Notes under the pieces: model-generated | What the model saw: only the letters and a program-made list of their open reading frames with translations | The model's database searches: none | What the model was told of the DNA's origin: nothing | Origin: Cyclobacteriaceae bacterium | GTDB lineage: Bacteria; Bacteroidota; Bacteroidia; Cytophagales; Cyclobacteriaceae | NCBI GenBank assembly: GCA_028278225.1 | Contig: JANQEU010000095.1 | Location: 206,937 to 270,936, forward strand | DNA: 64,000 nt | Direction of reading: 5' to 3' | Made by a program: the position numbers and the translations under genes | Shown: positions 1 through 15,000 of the stretch, piece after piece | How positions within the stretch are numbered: position 1 is the stretch's first letter | Layout of the letters: every line of letters begins with the position of its first letter

Positions 1-3000
1 TGCGCCTCCGTCACCAAAATCACTGTTGCCCCCGACCTGTACTGCGGTTTCAAAATCATTGCTCAGGGTGTTGCGATAGAGGTGGAAGGAGCTGTCTGTA
101 AAGAGGTCGGCCAAAAGGCTGTCGCCAAAGGTGACAACAAATCCCTCTTCAATTGCAGGGGCATCTGCTACACCGACACTATACCCGTAAATAAGTACAT
201 CCTGATCTCCCTGGGTTATGGTGGTATCGGAAATTATCAGTGTTGCAATAGTTATTATGGACTCCACTTCAACAGATCGGATGATCAAAGCTCCGACGAA
301 CGTTGTATCCTGGAGATTTCCTGCAAAGTCCGTTGACTGGACCTGGACATCATAGATACCCGTATCCAATGGTGTTATTGTTCCCTGTGCTACGATCCAT
401 GTACTATCAGGATTGATAACAGCCGGATATGGAGTCCCGTCAACGGTAACGACAATGCTTGCTACTATTTCGCTAATTGACCCCGTCAATTGAGGTGACA
501 CTTCGGTAGTATCTTCCGGCTGAATGTCAGCTGCCGGAATGGTGGTATCAATGACGAGTTCGTCGGTTGTGCCATCGGTTCCAACGTTTGAGGCCAGGTC
601 TGTAGCAGTCACAGTCACGTCATATGTCCCGTCGGCCAATGCAGGTGAGATCAAATTGTCGGCTAGTGTCCAGGTGCCGACGCCGCTATTTATAGCAGCA
701 TAATTATTCCCGTCAACTTCTACACTAATAGTTGCAGTAGGATCGTCTACCGTACCAATCAGCGGAGGTGTGGGGTCATTGATGGTCAAAGCAGTAACGG
801 TAACTACAGGAGGTATTGCTTCCAGTGCGTCTCCGGTGATGACCCAATTATTTGGTGGAGAAATCAACGTGGTACGGCCAACCTCTCCAGCTCCCGAGTA
901 TTCCAGTCCAGCTGCTCCAAGATTGACACCATCCTGAACGGACTGAGCTGCCCATCCATTCAATATATTGTCGTAGTTGGTGATCGAGATCCCCGTATTA
1001 TCCAGCATTCCAAACATGCTGAGGATTGCACTGATATCCCATCCCCCCAGGTCCTGATCAAATGAAGTTGCCCCCGAAAACATGCTGCCCAGTGATCCTC
1101 CGGGCGTCCATGTAGATACATCGCCATTAAACGAAATAGCGTCAGCAAACATAAACGACATGCTATTAATCGCAGAAAGGTTCCACATTTCCAGATCCTG
1201 GTTAAATGAGGTGGCTCCACTAAACATCTGGGACATGGTGAATACATTACTAACATCCCATGAGTTTAATGGCTGGTTAAAGGATATGGCATCTTTGAAC
1301 ATCCCACTCATATCGGTAGCGGAAGAAGTGTTCCATGATGAAATATCCTGATTGAAGGATGTTGCCTCTTTAAACATGTCTGCGAACAGGTTTATGGTAG
1401 ATACATCCCAGTTGCTGATATCTCCATTGAAATTAGGACACGCTTCGAACATTGAGTGAAATGAAGTCACCCCTGAAAGGTCAGGGGCGTCCGTAGCATT
1501 ATAGACCAGGTTATCACAACCTCTGAAGGCATTGTCAAAATTGGACCAGGAAACACCGCCCCACTGCTCGATTGTGAGCAGTTTTAGCCGGTCTCCTCCG
1601 CCATTAAAGTAAATTCTAAAGTCACCTGTTATTCCAACCCTATAGGTCCCTGCACTCGGGAAAGTAACCGTATACTGGCCTGTCTGAAGAGGCTCGGTAC
1701 CATTGTTGGTTTCATTCCCCACCTCTTCCCAATGGATTGTGTAGTTGAAAGAAGAGCCTCCGGTTGGAATAGTGATTTGATTCGTTCCGGAAGTTCCCGG
1801 ATTGTCCGTTTGCCAGGTAGTGATGAACAACTCAGGGTTAATCATGGCGCCGGAAATCACCCATTGCGGAGTAACGCCACCTGCCATGTCACCTTTCCAC
1901 TTCCCGTTGTAGTTGTTTACACTTCTATCCGGCAAAAAATCGTCTAAAATCTGGTCAAATCGATAGTAGCTTACCAATCCCGGTTCATCTCCATTTATCA
2001 CGTTGAACAGATCGTTTTGGATCTCATTTGATGTCCTTGCCGTGCTCCAGATCCTCACTTCATCCAGTTCACCAAGCCAGGAGGATGTTTCATCGCTTAT
2101 GGTCGCGAGGGCGCTATTGTCCGGGCCGATTGCCGGGATCGGTCCGGTAAATCCGAGGGGTGCCGGTATGCCATTGACATAGATCTTGATCTTATCTGCG
2201 TCGGTCGCGCCTGTCCCGTCGTAAACTGCGGCTACATGGAACCATGTATCAAGCGTCAGTATTGATGAAAACGTGTAGGCATAGTTATTGGCGCCACCAT
2301 CTATCACCCTAAGGTAGAGGTCACTTCCGGTACAGCCTCCCCCAACACAATCCGCATCGGGAACACCCCCGTTTGCCGGAATACCAAATTGGATGTGCTC
2401 TGAAGCACTCATTGTTTTACCTAAAATTTGCGAGAATGCACCATCCCCTGTTCGTTTCACCCAGGCTTCAATGGTGAATGTAGTAGCGCCATCCAAATCG
2501 TTAATATCTCCAATTTCGACATGATCATCAACACCATCCAGATCCAGGGCATATCCTGGCGGGGAAATTGTTGTACCGTATTTGGTATTGGAGACAGGAG
2601 AACTGGCCGCGTTTACTGCGCGTACCCGGTAGTAATATCCCTGCTCTGCGCTAACTGTCAGATCCGAGTAGGAGGTAGTCTCCGCAGGTAATATGGGTCC
2701 GGGAGTTAGCTGCACCCAATTATTCGTACTCAATTGCGATCTTTCGACAATAAATCCCGCTTCATCACTGGAATTATCTGTCCAGGTCAGGTCGATTTGT
2801 GTATTGGATACCTCCGTCACAAAAAGATCCGAAGGAGCATTGGGTGCTCCCATCGCTCCGGATGGCACCCACTGAGGTGTCGTAATTCCACCTCCGGCAT
2901 CCGTCCATACCCCATGATGGTTGTTGGTGCTGTGATCAGGTACAGTAAAGTTGTCCGTTCCTCTAAGGTCAAATTTGTAATAACCAAACAGGCCGGCTTC

Positions 3001-6000
3001 ATTCCCTGCTAATTCTGTGTTCATACTCGTGGCGATATCTCCCTCCGTTTTGGCGACATTCCAAATCCTTATTTCATCCATTTGACCACCAAACCCTATT
3101 TCGTTGATATCTGAACTGCTGCCGAGGAGCATATTGTCACCCACAAGGTGCAGATTCCCGGATAGAGGACCGGGGGACGTGCTTACCGATACTCCATCTA
3201 CAAATAGTTCAACCGGATTGTCAGCAGACCAGGTCATGGCTATATGAGCCCATTCATTCTCATTAAGGTTGAATCCATTGCCTCCGTTAAATCTTGCTAC
3301 TTCTATCTCACCTCCGTTGTCGGCAAGTGCGAATAGCTCCGGACCCGTATCACTACCTTCCAACACAAGCGCAAACGTGGTGGTACCTGACCCCCCGGTA
3401 GCACCTTTGCCAATAATAGTTGATACTTCATCTGTCGGCCCTGAAGGAATGTAAGCAGGGTTAATCCATGCTTCGACCGTTATGGCACTAAATCCACTGA
3501 AATCAGGGTTACTCAAGTCCACGTAATCATCTGTGCCATCAAGCTCAAGTGCATTGCCCGGGGGAGGCATGATGGCCTGGTATTTTATGTTGGAAGGTGC
3601 CGCATTACCATTTCCATTGTAGGCGATCACACGGTAATAATATCCTTTATCATATTGCGCGGTAAGATCGGAATAAGAAGTAATATCAGCGAGGACACTA
3701 CTAACAGGAACAAAATTTTGTGCATTTCCATCAGACCGTTCGATTATGAATCCCGTTTCATCTCCTGAATTATCTGTCCAGGTGAGGTCTATCTGGCTGG
3801 AGGAAAAGACATTGGCGATAAGATCAGTTGCCGCCGCAGGGATCGCTCCTTTATTTTCAAGCCAGCCAAAGGTATCATCACTGTTGGACCCGTATAGTAC
3901 ATCCAAATCCCCGTCGCTGTCTACATCAGCAGTGATCACGCTAAGAGGTGCTCCAGCCAATGATGTGATCTGGTTTTCCGTGAATGTCTGAGATCCATCA
4001 TTTTCAAACCAGGAAATAATGCCATCCTGGTCGTTGCCAGCTACTACATCCATGTCACCATCGCCGTCCATGTCTCCGGGCATCAATGATGACGGTGCAT
4101 TAAATGTGGTTGAAACATCAAGTGGAGTAAAATTCTGTGCGCCATCATTTTCAAACCAGATGATCATGTCATCGTTGTAAACCACTGCAATCAGGTCCCC
4201 GTATCCGTCATTGTTCATGTCATTGACTTTCACTTCCCTCAATCCGGTATATCCGGAAGCAACCGAATTTTCCACAAATGTCTGTGTGCCATCATTTTCA
4301 AACCATAGCACTTCATCCGTACGTCCACCAACGAGATCGAGGTCCCCATCCTGATCCAGATCAACTGCTTCCAATGATGTTATGAAAGTTCCCGAAATCA
4401 GAGTGGAATAGGTGAAGTTTTCCGCTCCGTCATTTTCAAACAGGCTGATCTCTCCACCAGACTTGACCGTCAAAATATCAACATCACCATCGCCATCAAT
4501 GTCAGGAGCGATCACCTCTCTTGGGGCATCCGCACTTGTACTTACTATAATCCTGGTAAAGTTTTGAGCGCCATCATTTTCAAACCATACTACCTCGTCA
4601 TCAAGCGAGGAAACACTCACGATATCCATATCTCCATCCGAATCCACATCAGCCGCTATGGCTGAATAGGTCTGGTCACCCAGGGTGGAAACAACATGTT
4701 CTGTAAATGATTGGCTTCCATCGTTTTCAAACCAGCTTACTTTATCGTCGTTGGCCGAAGCACTGAGTCCATCCATATCACCATCACCATCAATATCTGC
4801 CGAGTAGACCTGCCGCAGGTTCAAAAGACCCGAACTCAGGACCTGAATGCCATCAGGAAACTGAGCGGGAGCTACATCTGACATTGTTGTAAACTGGAAA
4901 GTAACCGGATCCATCAATCCTGAACCACCGCCTATAGTCCGTATCCCGGTTGTCAGCGTTACCGTGATTATTTCACCTGGCTTGTAATCATTGGAAGGCG
5001 TGAATATAAGTGTCGGAGAATTCGCCCCAGAGATAATACCATCTATTAGTCCTGATTGTGACCCTCTTACAATGAAATTGGATGAGGTAGCAAATAATAC
5101 ATCAATGCTTTGATCAAAATTGACCGCTATAGGTGTATTTCGAGGGATGTTGCTGTTAAATGGTGCAGGAAATCCACCAATAAAATGAAGATCTGCTGAA
5201 GGTTGGAGTAATGTGGGTCCAAACACCCAGTCCGTATTCTCGTCCATATTGGTCAGGACACCATCATTGCCTGCAATGAGATCTCCCACTGTGGTTGATC
5301 CCGGTCCGTCACTAAAATTGTAGTAGGCTACCAGTCCCGGTTCAGCTCCGGTGAGTTGAATATTATAGTTGTTGGCAATTTCAATATCGGAACGCTGATG
5401 ATCCCAGAAACGGACCTCATCAAGTTGACCCGTCAAAGGGCCAACGCCAGAGTTCCAACCCAGGTGAATCTCCAGGGCAGACTCATCAATTGGAAGCATG
5501 CTGTTCATGTCCTGAATGACTACACCATCAACATAAAGTTTTCCATTGGTGCCATTTTGAGATACCGCCACGTGATGCCAGTTGTCATCATCTATACCAC
5601 CAGCAGCCGCCAGTGATGCCCCGCCATTTTGAAAAGCACTGCCGCTATAATATTGAAGGTATAAGGTGCCGCCGATTTTAAAAAATGAATACCCATCTGA
5701 TCCAAATTGAGAAACAATTGATTCCTGTCCGGTATTGGGCGTTTTGATCCATGCTTCAATCGTCCAGTCTGTATCAATATCAAATTCCGGTGCATCGGTA
5801 ATGGCGACATGATCATCTACTCCGTCAAAATCCAGTGCATAATTGACAGGTAAACCCAGGGCCCCTGAGGTCACCCAGTTAGAATTAAATCCGTCAAGTG
5901 TAAATCCGATAACTGCCCCATCATTTCCGAACATCGTCAGGTCCGGCACGGATGTTACCGTACTGTTATTTGCGCCTGCTGCCCCTTCATCAAATTGATA

Positions 6001-9000
6001 GTAACTCACCAATCCGGGTTCATCGCCTATCAAAGTGGTGAAAAGGTGGTTTTGGATATCTGTTTGCGACCGGGCCACATTCCAGATCCTGACCTCATCC
6101 ATCTGACCGATGAAATACTCCGCCGGAAAACCTACCCTTCCACCCAGCAGAGCCACCCCGGCATAATCGGTACTTCCTACGATATCTGTTTGGGTATCTA
6201 CCAGATTGCCGTCCAGATAAAAATAACCTTCTCCCTGCCCGGTGTCCCGAACCATAGCAACATGATGCCATTCTCCCACATTGATTGGTGCGGCGGATGT
6301 TGAGAATTCAACCGAATTGGTACCGTCTCCAAATCCTCCATTTACTCCCGTTCCATTCATATGCATATAAATCCCTGTAAATGGTGGAGGATTTCCATCG
6401 TTTTGCCAGAAAAATCGCCTGTGCAAAGTCAAGTCCGAGGTATTGATCCACATTTCAATTGTGAAATCTCCCGTGCCAAAATCATGCTCAGGCCTTAATC
6501 CAAGATTCACAATGTCGTCGGTTCCCGCAAAGTCCAGTGCATGTCCCGGTGTCACCATAAATGAATTTGAAACTGCAGGAGCACTAAGATCACCGTTGTA
6601 ATCCGCTGCCACCCGATACCAGTATTGAGTCCCCGGTGTCAAAGTGATGGGAACGGTGGCCTGTCCGGATAATCCGGCCGAATATCCCGAAATGATCGGA
6701 GTAGCGAAGAAGTCCTGGTCGTCCACATCGATGAGTATATCAGTTGCGTCCGGAGGAACACTGAAGTTTGCCAGGAAGTCATCCACTGTAACACCCGTAG
6801 CATTATAAACCATCGGCGATGGTGTTGAACCTAAAAGAGGCACCTCTACCCAGTCTGTCGCAATCTCCATATTTACCAATGATCCGTCATTGCCATTTGA
6901 AGTTAAATCTGTCAGAATCGCAGAATTGGGCCCGTCATTAAATGGGTAGTAAGCAATCAATCCGCTCTCATTTCCTGCCAGTTCAATGTTCATGTTGGAC
7001 TGGATCTCACTTTCTGACCTGGCAACATTCCACACCCTGACTTCATCCAATCGCCCGTTAAACCATCCCTCTCCCCGGTTCAATCCAAGCGTAAGTGACT
7101 CTGTGTTATCGATCATTGCAGCCAATGAAATCGGACTGGAAACCGGGCTGCCATTAACAAATACCTGGTAGGCGCTGCCATCCCATACGATAGCCACATG
7201 AGTCCAGGTGTTATAAACAAGGTCATGAAATTGATAATTAGGGAAAACATCCCACGAAGTGCCGTTGGAGGATATCCTTAGTTCCAGATTGCCATTACTG
7301 ACCATCACCATAAATCCGTATCCGCCGTTGGCACGTTTGCTGATGATCTCACCATTTACCTGGCTGGATTGCTGTACCCAGAATTCGTACGTGAATGCTC
7401 CTCCGCCAAAGTTGTAATCCGCAATATGGGGTATGGTGACATTGTCGTCAGTCCCGTCAAACTCAAGGGCATAATTTACCGGTACTATTTGTTGAGCGCC
7501 GGACGTTACCCAGTTTGAGGTGGATCCGTTCAATGCCAGCCCCATAACTATACCATCACTGGAACTTGGACTGGCATCCAACAGCATATTGATCGGCGGA
7601 GTAGTATTGTCACCCTCAGCGATTCCCTGATTAAACCTGTAGTAACCCACCAGGCCCGGTTCATTCCCGGTCAATCCGATATACATATTTTCCTGTAGAT
7701 CCTGAGCATTCCGGGTATGGTCCCAAAACCTGACTTCATCCATTTCACCCTGCAACAGATTAGCAACTGAAAGTCCTCCTGCAGGAAGACTGCCAACAGC
7801 AAGTCTAATTTCATCACCGGCATTCCATAATGTACCAATCGCTGCCGGTGTACCCTCTTCTATCCCGTTAACAAACAACCTAGCCTGTCCGGAATTTTCA
7901 CCCGAAATGGCCACATGGTACCATTTATCCAACTCTATTACCGTAGTCCCGATGACTACCTTCTCCACACCGTCATTCGTGAAGTGTACAAAATGGCCTG
8001 CGTTGTCAGTCCGTATCTGGTGGGAGGTTTGGTTTGCAACATCCAGCGACTGCGTATGTTTCAGTACACCCTTATTAATGGCAGAGCCCTCAAATTTTAC
8101 CCATGATTCGAAAGTATATGCCGGAAATGTCCCGGATGGAATAGCAACCACATCACCCGTGCCATCAAAATCGAGGGCATTATTAGGCAATATGGATTGA
8201 TCTTTGGAACCCGAGCTCACCCAGTTTGAAGTAGATCCGGTCAGGGCCATACTCCATAATACTCCGTTATTGTTATTTGTGGATAGATCTGGTAGTGTAG
8301 TAAGTCCTGTATTTGTTCCTTCCGGAACTCCAACATCAAATGTGTAATAAGCTGCCAGGTCTGTTTCATCCCCGTTCAGCCCATTGACCATTATTTGCTG
8401 AATCTCAGCCTGGGTCAACAGTTTATTCCAGATGCTCACTTCATCGATTTGATTCTGGCTGTAATATTCTATACCGCCTCCAACCTGCGCACCAATATGC
8501 AGGCCCAGTGCGGAAAATTCCTGCATACTGATTGTAGCTCCACCTCCGCTGAACTCACTGGGGACCTGAATACCGTCAATATAAAATGTGGGATCAGCAT
8601 CCCCTTCCTGGGCTACCACTGCATAGTGGTGCCAATCCAGATCGGAGACACCCGTTGTGCCTCTCCAACCGCCAAGGAAATAGAAATAAAACCTGTAGTC
8701 GGCAGGGTCACTGTGTAATCCTATTCCATAGTTCGTCTGGCTTAAGGTCCAATCGCCTCCTTTCTCGAGTATTATATCAATACCATCCAATCGATTTCGT
8801 TTCACCCAGGCAGTAAGTGTCACCGTAGATGGAATTTGAAGTGATGCATTGTTTGCAACAGAAATCCAATCATCCACGCCATCAAAATCGAGGGCATTGT
8901 TGAATTGTATGGAAGGATCAAGCGCTGCAGACATGGTCCAGTTACTACTGCCGCCAACCAGGGCAAATCCATTTAGGGCGGCATTGAAATCATTGGTACT

Positions 9001-12000
9001 TCGATCCGGAAGCAGAGTGATTGGAGGTGTAGTATTATCTCCATCTGCCATCCCCTGGTCAAAACGGTAATAAGCCAGCAGACCAGGTTCATTCCCTGCT
9101 AATGGTTTTGAAATATTGTCCCGAATAAGGGATTGTGATTGAGCGACAGACCATATCCTTACCTCATCCAGCTGACCTTGCAGAAAATCCGTCATGCCTG
9201 CATCAAATTCCTGTCCCAGCGACCAGCGGTCGGTTGCTTCAAGTATGAAATTAGCATTATGTGTCCCGACGAGAACCCCATCAAGATAGAGATAACCGAT
9301 GGTGCCGGATCTGGAGTAAGCCACATGGTGCCAATTATCATCCGCAATCACCGGGCCTGTAATTTCAATTCCGGCGCCATCCCATAATATGAGAGCGTTA
9401 TCGGTCTCATGCCCTGCAGAAATGATTACCTTATTCTGATCACCGGATCCATTGATGGCAAATAATGTTCCACGGGAAGATGTGTAGATAGAAGGCGCCT
9501 TCGCCCAAAAATCAAAAGAAAAGCCAGTTTCCAGGCCAGCCATTGGAAGCGCCACAATATCAAATTCGACAAAGTCGTCCGTCCCATCAAAATCCAGGGC
9601 ATTGCCGGGAGGGATGTAGGTACTCGCGAATTTTTCATTGGAAGGATTGGAATCTCCGGATACGCCATTGGCGATCACACGGTAGAAGTACCCATTGTCG
9701 GCGGACACGGAATTATCGGAATATGTGGTTACATCCGGACCCACTGAGTCCAGGAACCCAAAACTGCTGTTATTCCCATCTGAGCGTTCAATGGTGAAAC
9801 CCGTTTCATTGAAGGCACGGTCTACCCATGAAAGATCGATCTGTGAATCCGATATTTCGGTTGTGAAAAGATCACCAGGATTATTCGGGGTGTCATCCAA
9901 CGATCCTGATGATACCCAGTTTGATGTAGTTCCGGTTAACGCAAAACCTGTAAGCGTTCCGTCAAATGCGTTGGATGTTTTATCGAATAAGGTTGTCTCA
10001 CTCCCATTGGATCCTTCTGCTATTCCCTGATCGAAATCGTAGTAAGCAACCAATCCAGTTTCATTTCCAACCAGCCTGTTCAGCATATCCGCCTGGATCT
10101 CAGCTTCTGTCCGGGGTACGCTCCAGATCTGCACTTCGTCCACTTGGCCACTGAATTGTCTCCCGTCATTGGGGACTCTCCCCCAATCACCAATCCAAAG
10201 ATCTGCCGTGTTACTCCCATCTACGTCATCGTCAGTAAGCGGAATTCCATCCAATACCCCATCAAAATATAATCGAAGCTCATCCATTCCCCGATCCCTG
10301 ACGAAACTTGCATGATGCCATTCATTGTCACGGACATCTATGGTTCCATCTATCCGCTGGGAAGTACCCGGATCCAACTGGATCACCCCATGGAGCAAAC
10401 CCGTTGCTTTGTTGACCCCAATGGTGACCCTATCCTCACTCGGACCGAGTGACGATTTCCCAATGATAAACTCGCTATTACCATTTCCTCCGCTGATGTC
10501 TACAGGTACCTTGATCCAAAGCGACCATGTGAAATCCTGAACGGGCGCCCCCCCGAAAGATGCATCGTGCGGTACCGTCACCAAATCATCCACACCGTCG
10601 AAATCCAGTGAATGATTGGGCAAAAGCGTAAGATCCGGCGCTCCTGACGTAACCCAGTTTGATGAAGTCCCTGATAAAGCAAATCCGGACAAGACGCCCT
10701 CATTCCCGTTAAGTGTATTATCGCCTAATGTTGTTACACCGGAATTGTTTCCTTCCGCTATCCCCTGGTTGAAATTGTAATGTGAAACGAGGTTGGGCTC
10801 ACTGCCTGTCAGAGTGGCAAACATCTCATTATTAATATCCGTCTGACTCCGGACGTTGTCCCAAATACGTACTTCATCAATCTGCCCCTGAAAATACGCT
10901 CCCTGTCCAGGGTGAACGCCAATACCGAGGCTCTCTGCATTATCCAAATTTCCATCCCTGGAACCTGTTGTCGACTGGAGGACACCATCAATATAAAGTT
11001 TGGACTGGTTTAATGCATCGTCATAGGTTCCTACTACATAGTGCCAATTCCCGTCATTGATGGAAACATCACTACATACAGTATTTCCAGCATTGGCAGC
11101 AACATAAAATTGAACAATACCGTCCCCACCGCAATAACCGCCTCCACCAGATCCGTTCATTTGCAGGTAATACCCATTGGCAGAACCAAATTGGTGTTTG
11201 ATAAGGATGATCATGTCCGCCTGTGAGGATGAGGTTTTGACCCAAGCCCCCACGCTAAAACTCTGTCCTGTTTGAAAATCATTGAAAGTAGATTCTGGAA
11301 CTACCACCTGGTCATCGATTCCATCAAAGTCGAGGGCATTGTTTGGAAGAACAGATCCATCCAGGGCACCGGAAGGTATCCACTGAGGTGTAGTTACTCC
11401 TCCTCCGCCATCCATCCATGTTCCGTCATTTAAGTTTGCGCTACGATCCGGCAGTAACAAGTCCGTTGTTTCATCCTGGTCGAAACGATAATAGGCTACA
11501 AGGTTGGATTCATTTCCTGAAAGACCATTCAACATCAGGCTTTGAATTTCTATGGTATTCTTTACTGCGCTCCAAATAGACAGCTCATCCAGATCTCCGT
11601 CAAAATTGGATCCGGTGGCACAGGTATTTCTCAACTGCCCAAGCTGCAACGATCCTCCATAATTTATTTCCTGATCATCCAGTGTTTGGGTGTTATAGGA
11701 AACGGTCCGTTCAATGCCGTCGATATATATTCTGAGCAGATCGGGAGTACCTGATCTGTCAAGGACTACTGCCGCATGGTGCCATGACCCGTCATGTAAG
11801 CCCAGGGCATCAGAGGTCTCCCCGATCACCTGGTTGACGCCTCCCGATGTCCTGAAAGTGGCTGAGATACTTCCGTTTGCCTGTTTTCTGATCAAATAAC
11901 CGCCATCGCTCCCACCGTTGCAATTTTTATCAAGAATACCAATCTGGCCGGTGTTACTTGTTTTGAACCAAAAAGCAAGTGTCATATCTCCGGTTGCGGG

Positions 12001-15000
12001 ATTTAGTGACGGATCGTGGGGGATATCAACGTAGTCATCCACACCGTCCAGTGTGATTGCATTTCCAGGAGGTGTTAACGTGCTTCCGAATTTCTCATTT
12101 GAGGGCCCGGAGTCACCCGATCCGTTTCTGGATCGAATACGATAGAAATATCTGGCGTCAACGGGTAAACCTGAGTCGGAGTAAGTAGTTTGGTCAGCGG
12201 GTACTGTCGTAAGTTCTCCAAAAACCAGATCATTATTGCCGGTTCGCTCAATCACAAAATCTGTTTCATCAAAAGACAAATCAGTCCAGCTCAGATCGAT
12301 CTGGTTATTTGAAACTTCGGTGACTAACAGGCCACCGGGAGCACCTGAAATGCCATTCATGGATCCTGACGCAACCCAGTTGGAAGTTCCGCCGTTCAGC
12401 GTAAACGCGTTAAGTGTTCCGTCATTGGAATTTGTTGAAAAATCCGGAAGTACAGTAATTCCGGAATTGTCAACGTCTGCAATCCCCTCATCAAACTTGT
12501 AGTAGGCTACAAGATTTGCTTCATCGCCATTAAGGGGGGCGTGTAGAGCGCCTTGTATTTCACCTTCCGTACGTGCAACATTCCAGAGGCGCACCTCATC
12601 CACTATCCCATCAAAGAATCCTCCTCCATTGAAATTACCAATGGTTAACGGTGATCCTGTGATGTCAAATCCCAACCCGCTGTGGCTATTTGTTGAATTC
12701 CCAACATTTACCCCATCCAGATACAGGATCAATTCAGTATCATAATCCTGAACGAGAGCTACATGATGCCAGCCTGGTGTGAGATCATACGGTGAGGATA
12801 CAAAACGATCCCGTGCATCAGGATCATTTCCTGACACCGTTCTGCCATCCGGCAAAGCCTCAATAAAGACCTTTTTACCGGCGCCTCCATTAAAAATGCC
12901 ATCGCTGATCTGGATATGGAATTGATTAAAGGGTGAAACGCTATTACGCTTGGCTACAACCCCGCTGACGGTCGGAATCCCGTCAAAATAGAACCACGCT
13001 TCAAGCGTAAAATCACCCATTCCAAACTGAATGGAAGGATCATCCGGGACGGAAACAAAATCATCGGTCCCGTCAAATGACAGTGCGTTGTTCACATTAT
13101 TCTCAAACCAGAAGAGCTCATTACCCGCTCCTGCCACGGCCAGCACGTCCAGATCACCATCGGTATCCATATCTGCCGATATCACACCTCTTGCGGATAA
13201 TATAGAGTTGCTTATGACCTGCTCCGTGAAATTCTCAAGGCCATCGTTTTCGTACCACGCAACGATATTATTATTGATGGAAGTAGATAGAATATCCACA
13301 TCCCCATCGTTATCAAGGTCTGCAGCGTAAATGCTATGTGGCCCGTCCAAGGTATTTGTGAGCGTGTGCTCGGTGAACGCCGGCGTTGCTGCACCATCAC
13401 TCTCATACCATGCAACCCTGTCGGATCCTTCAAATACCAGAAGAATGTCCAGGTTTCCGTCATCGTTGACATCAGTAACATAACCGGTTCTGGCTTCATT
13501 GCTCCCGGTGCTGGTTATATTTTGCCTTGTGAAGTTTTGTGCCCCGTCGTTCTGATACCAGGCTACATTATGCGTACTTACGGAAGCGGCAATATCCAGG
13601 TCACCATCATTGTCCAAATCAGCGGTGTGTACCCATCTTGCTATCCCCGCTGAAGCATCTACCGTAAATTGAGTAAATCCCGGTGTTGGTTGGGTTCCAT
13701 CATTTTCAAACCAATAAATATCGGTATTTCCCTCCGAAGTGACCACCAGGTCCACGTCCCCATCCGAATCCAGGTCTCCGGGATAGGCTTTTGAAGGAGC
13801 CGATAATGTCGAGGAGACAATTCTTTCTGTAAAATTCTGTGCTCCGTCATTTTCATGCCACGCCAATGTTCCATCCTGAGTAGAAACTGCAACTACATCC
13901 GTAAATCCATCTCCATTGATGTCTGATGCATGGACATCCACAGCCTGGAGTGCGAGGTTTGTGATTTGATTTTTGGTGAAGTTCTCAAATCCGTCGTTGT
14001 CGTACCAATCGATCCTGTCGTTTGAAAATGAGCTCGAAAGCACGTCCATATCAATATCTCCATCCACGAACGCTGCCGCTATTCTGTTGGGTCCGCTCGA
14101 GGTGCCAATGGAATGTTGAGTAAATGTTAAAGGCTGGCCTGATGCCGTGGTGGAAGCTACGGTGAATTGAAAGGTCCGGGGAACAGCTACTTCGGCATTC
14201 GTACCGAACACACCCGATGTGATGGTGACGGTTATCACCTCACCGGGATTGAAGTTATTTGCTGGATCGAAAACAATGTTTGTAGTCCCGTCACCGGTAT
14301 AGCTCCCGGGAACAAGGCCGGAGAAACTTCCCGTAATCTTTATAGCATCATCCTTTGTGTCACCGATGGTTCCTTTATCAATGGAACTTTGGGATACATT
14401 CGCATCGAATGTCAATGAAATGTTCGTAGCTGGATCAACATAGTTTGTGCCCGGAAGAGGTGAGCTGAGTGTCCAATTCAGGTCGGTGAAATTTAAAGCC
14501 CCCGAGGACACCCAATTTGCACTATTGTCACCGGGAAAGTTTGTCAACGTGCCATTATTAGTACCAGCCAGATCCGTGAGCGTAGGTTTACTCACAGAAC
14601 CATCCGAGTCATCAAACCGGTAATATGATACTAGGTTTGCATAATTCGGATGGGTGTCATCCAGGGTCTGCTCCATATGAGCCTGGATCGTTCCCTGATC
14701 CAGGGCAACATCCCATATTCTCACTTCATCGATATCCCCTTGCCATAATGATAAACCGGATCGCTGACCGATCACAAGTCCATTGCCGTCCAGGACCGTG
14801 TTTAGTGAAGGTGTTCCCGAACCATCCACCTGTCCATTCAGGTATAAGGTCACAGTAGTACCATCATATGTTACTGCGGCGTGATACCATTGATCCTGAA
14901 CCAATACGGTAGTCGCAGTATTTACATCAGCGGACTGACCCCAGAAGTAAAGGGTTCCCGGTGAATTCGCTGAGGTAATCAATCCGAATTTCTGCCCGGG

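Noticed and set aside
3960..4780. Evenly spaced short direct repeats (GCCATCATTTTCAAACCA type) resembling a CRISPR-like array
   Set aside because: They are in-frame codons for the repeated WxENDG segment of VCBS domains, with unequal spacing and no unique spacers.
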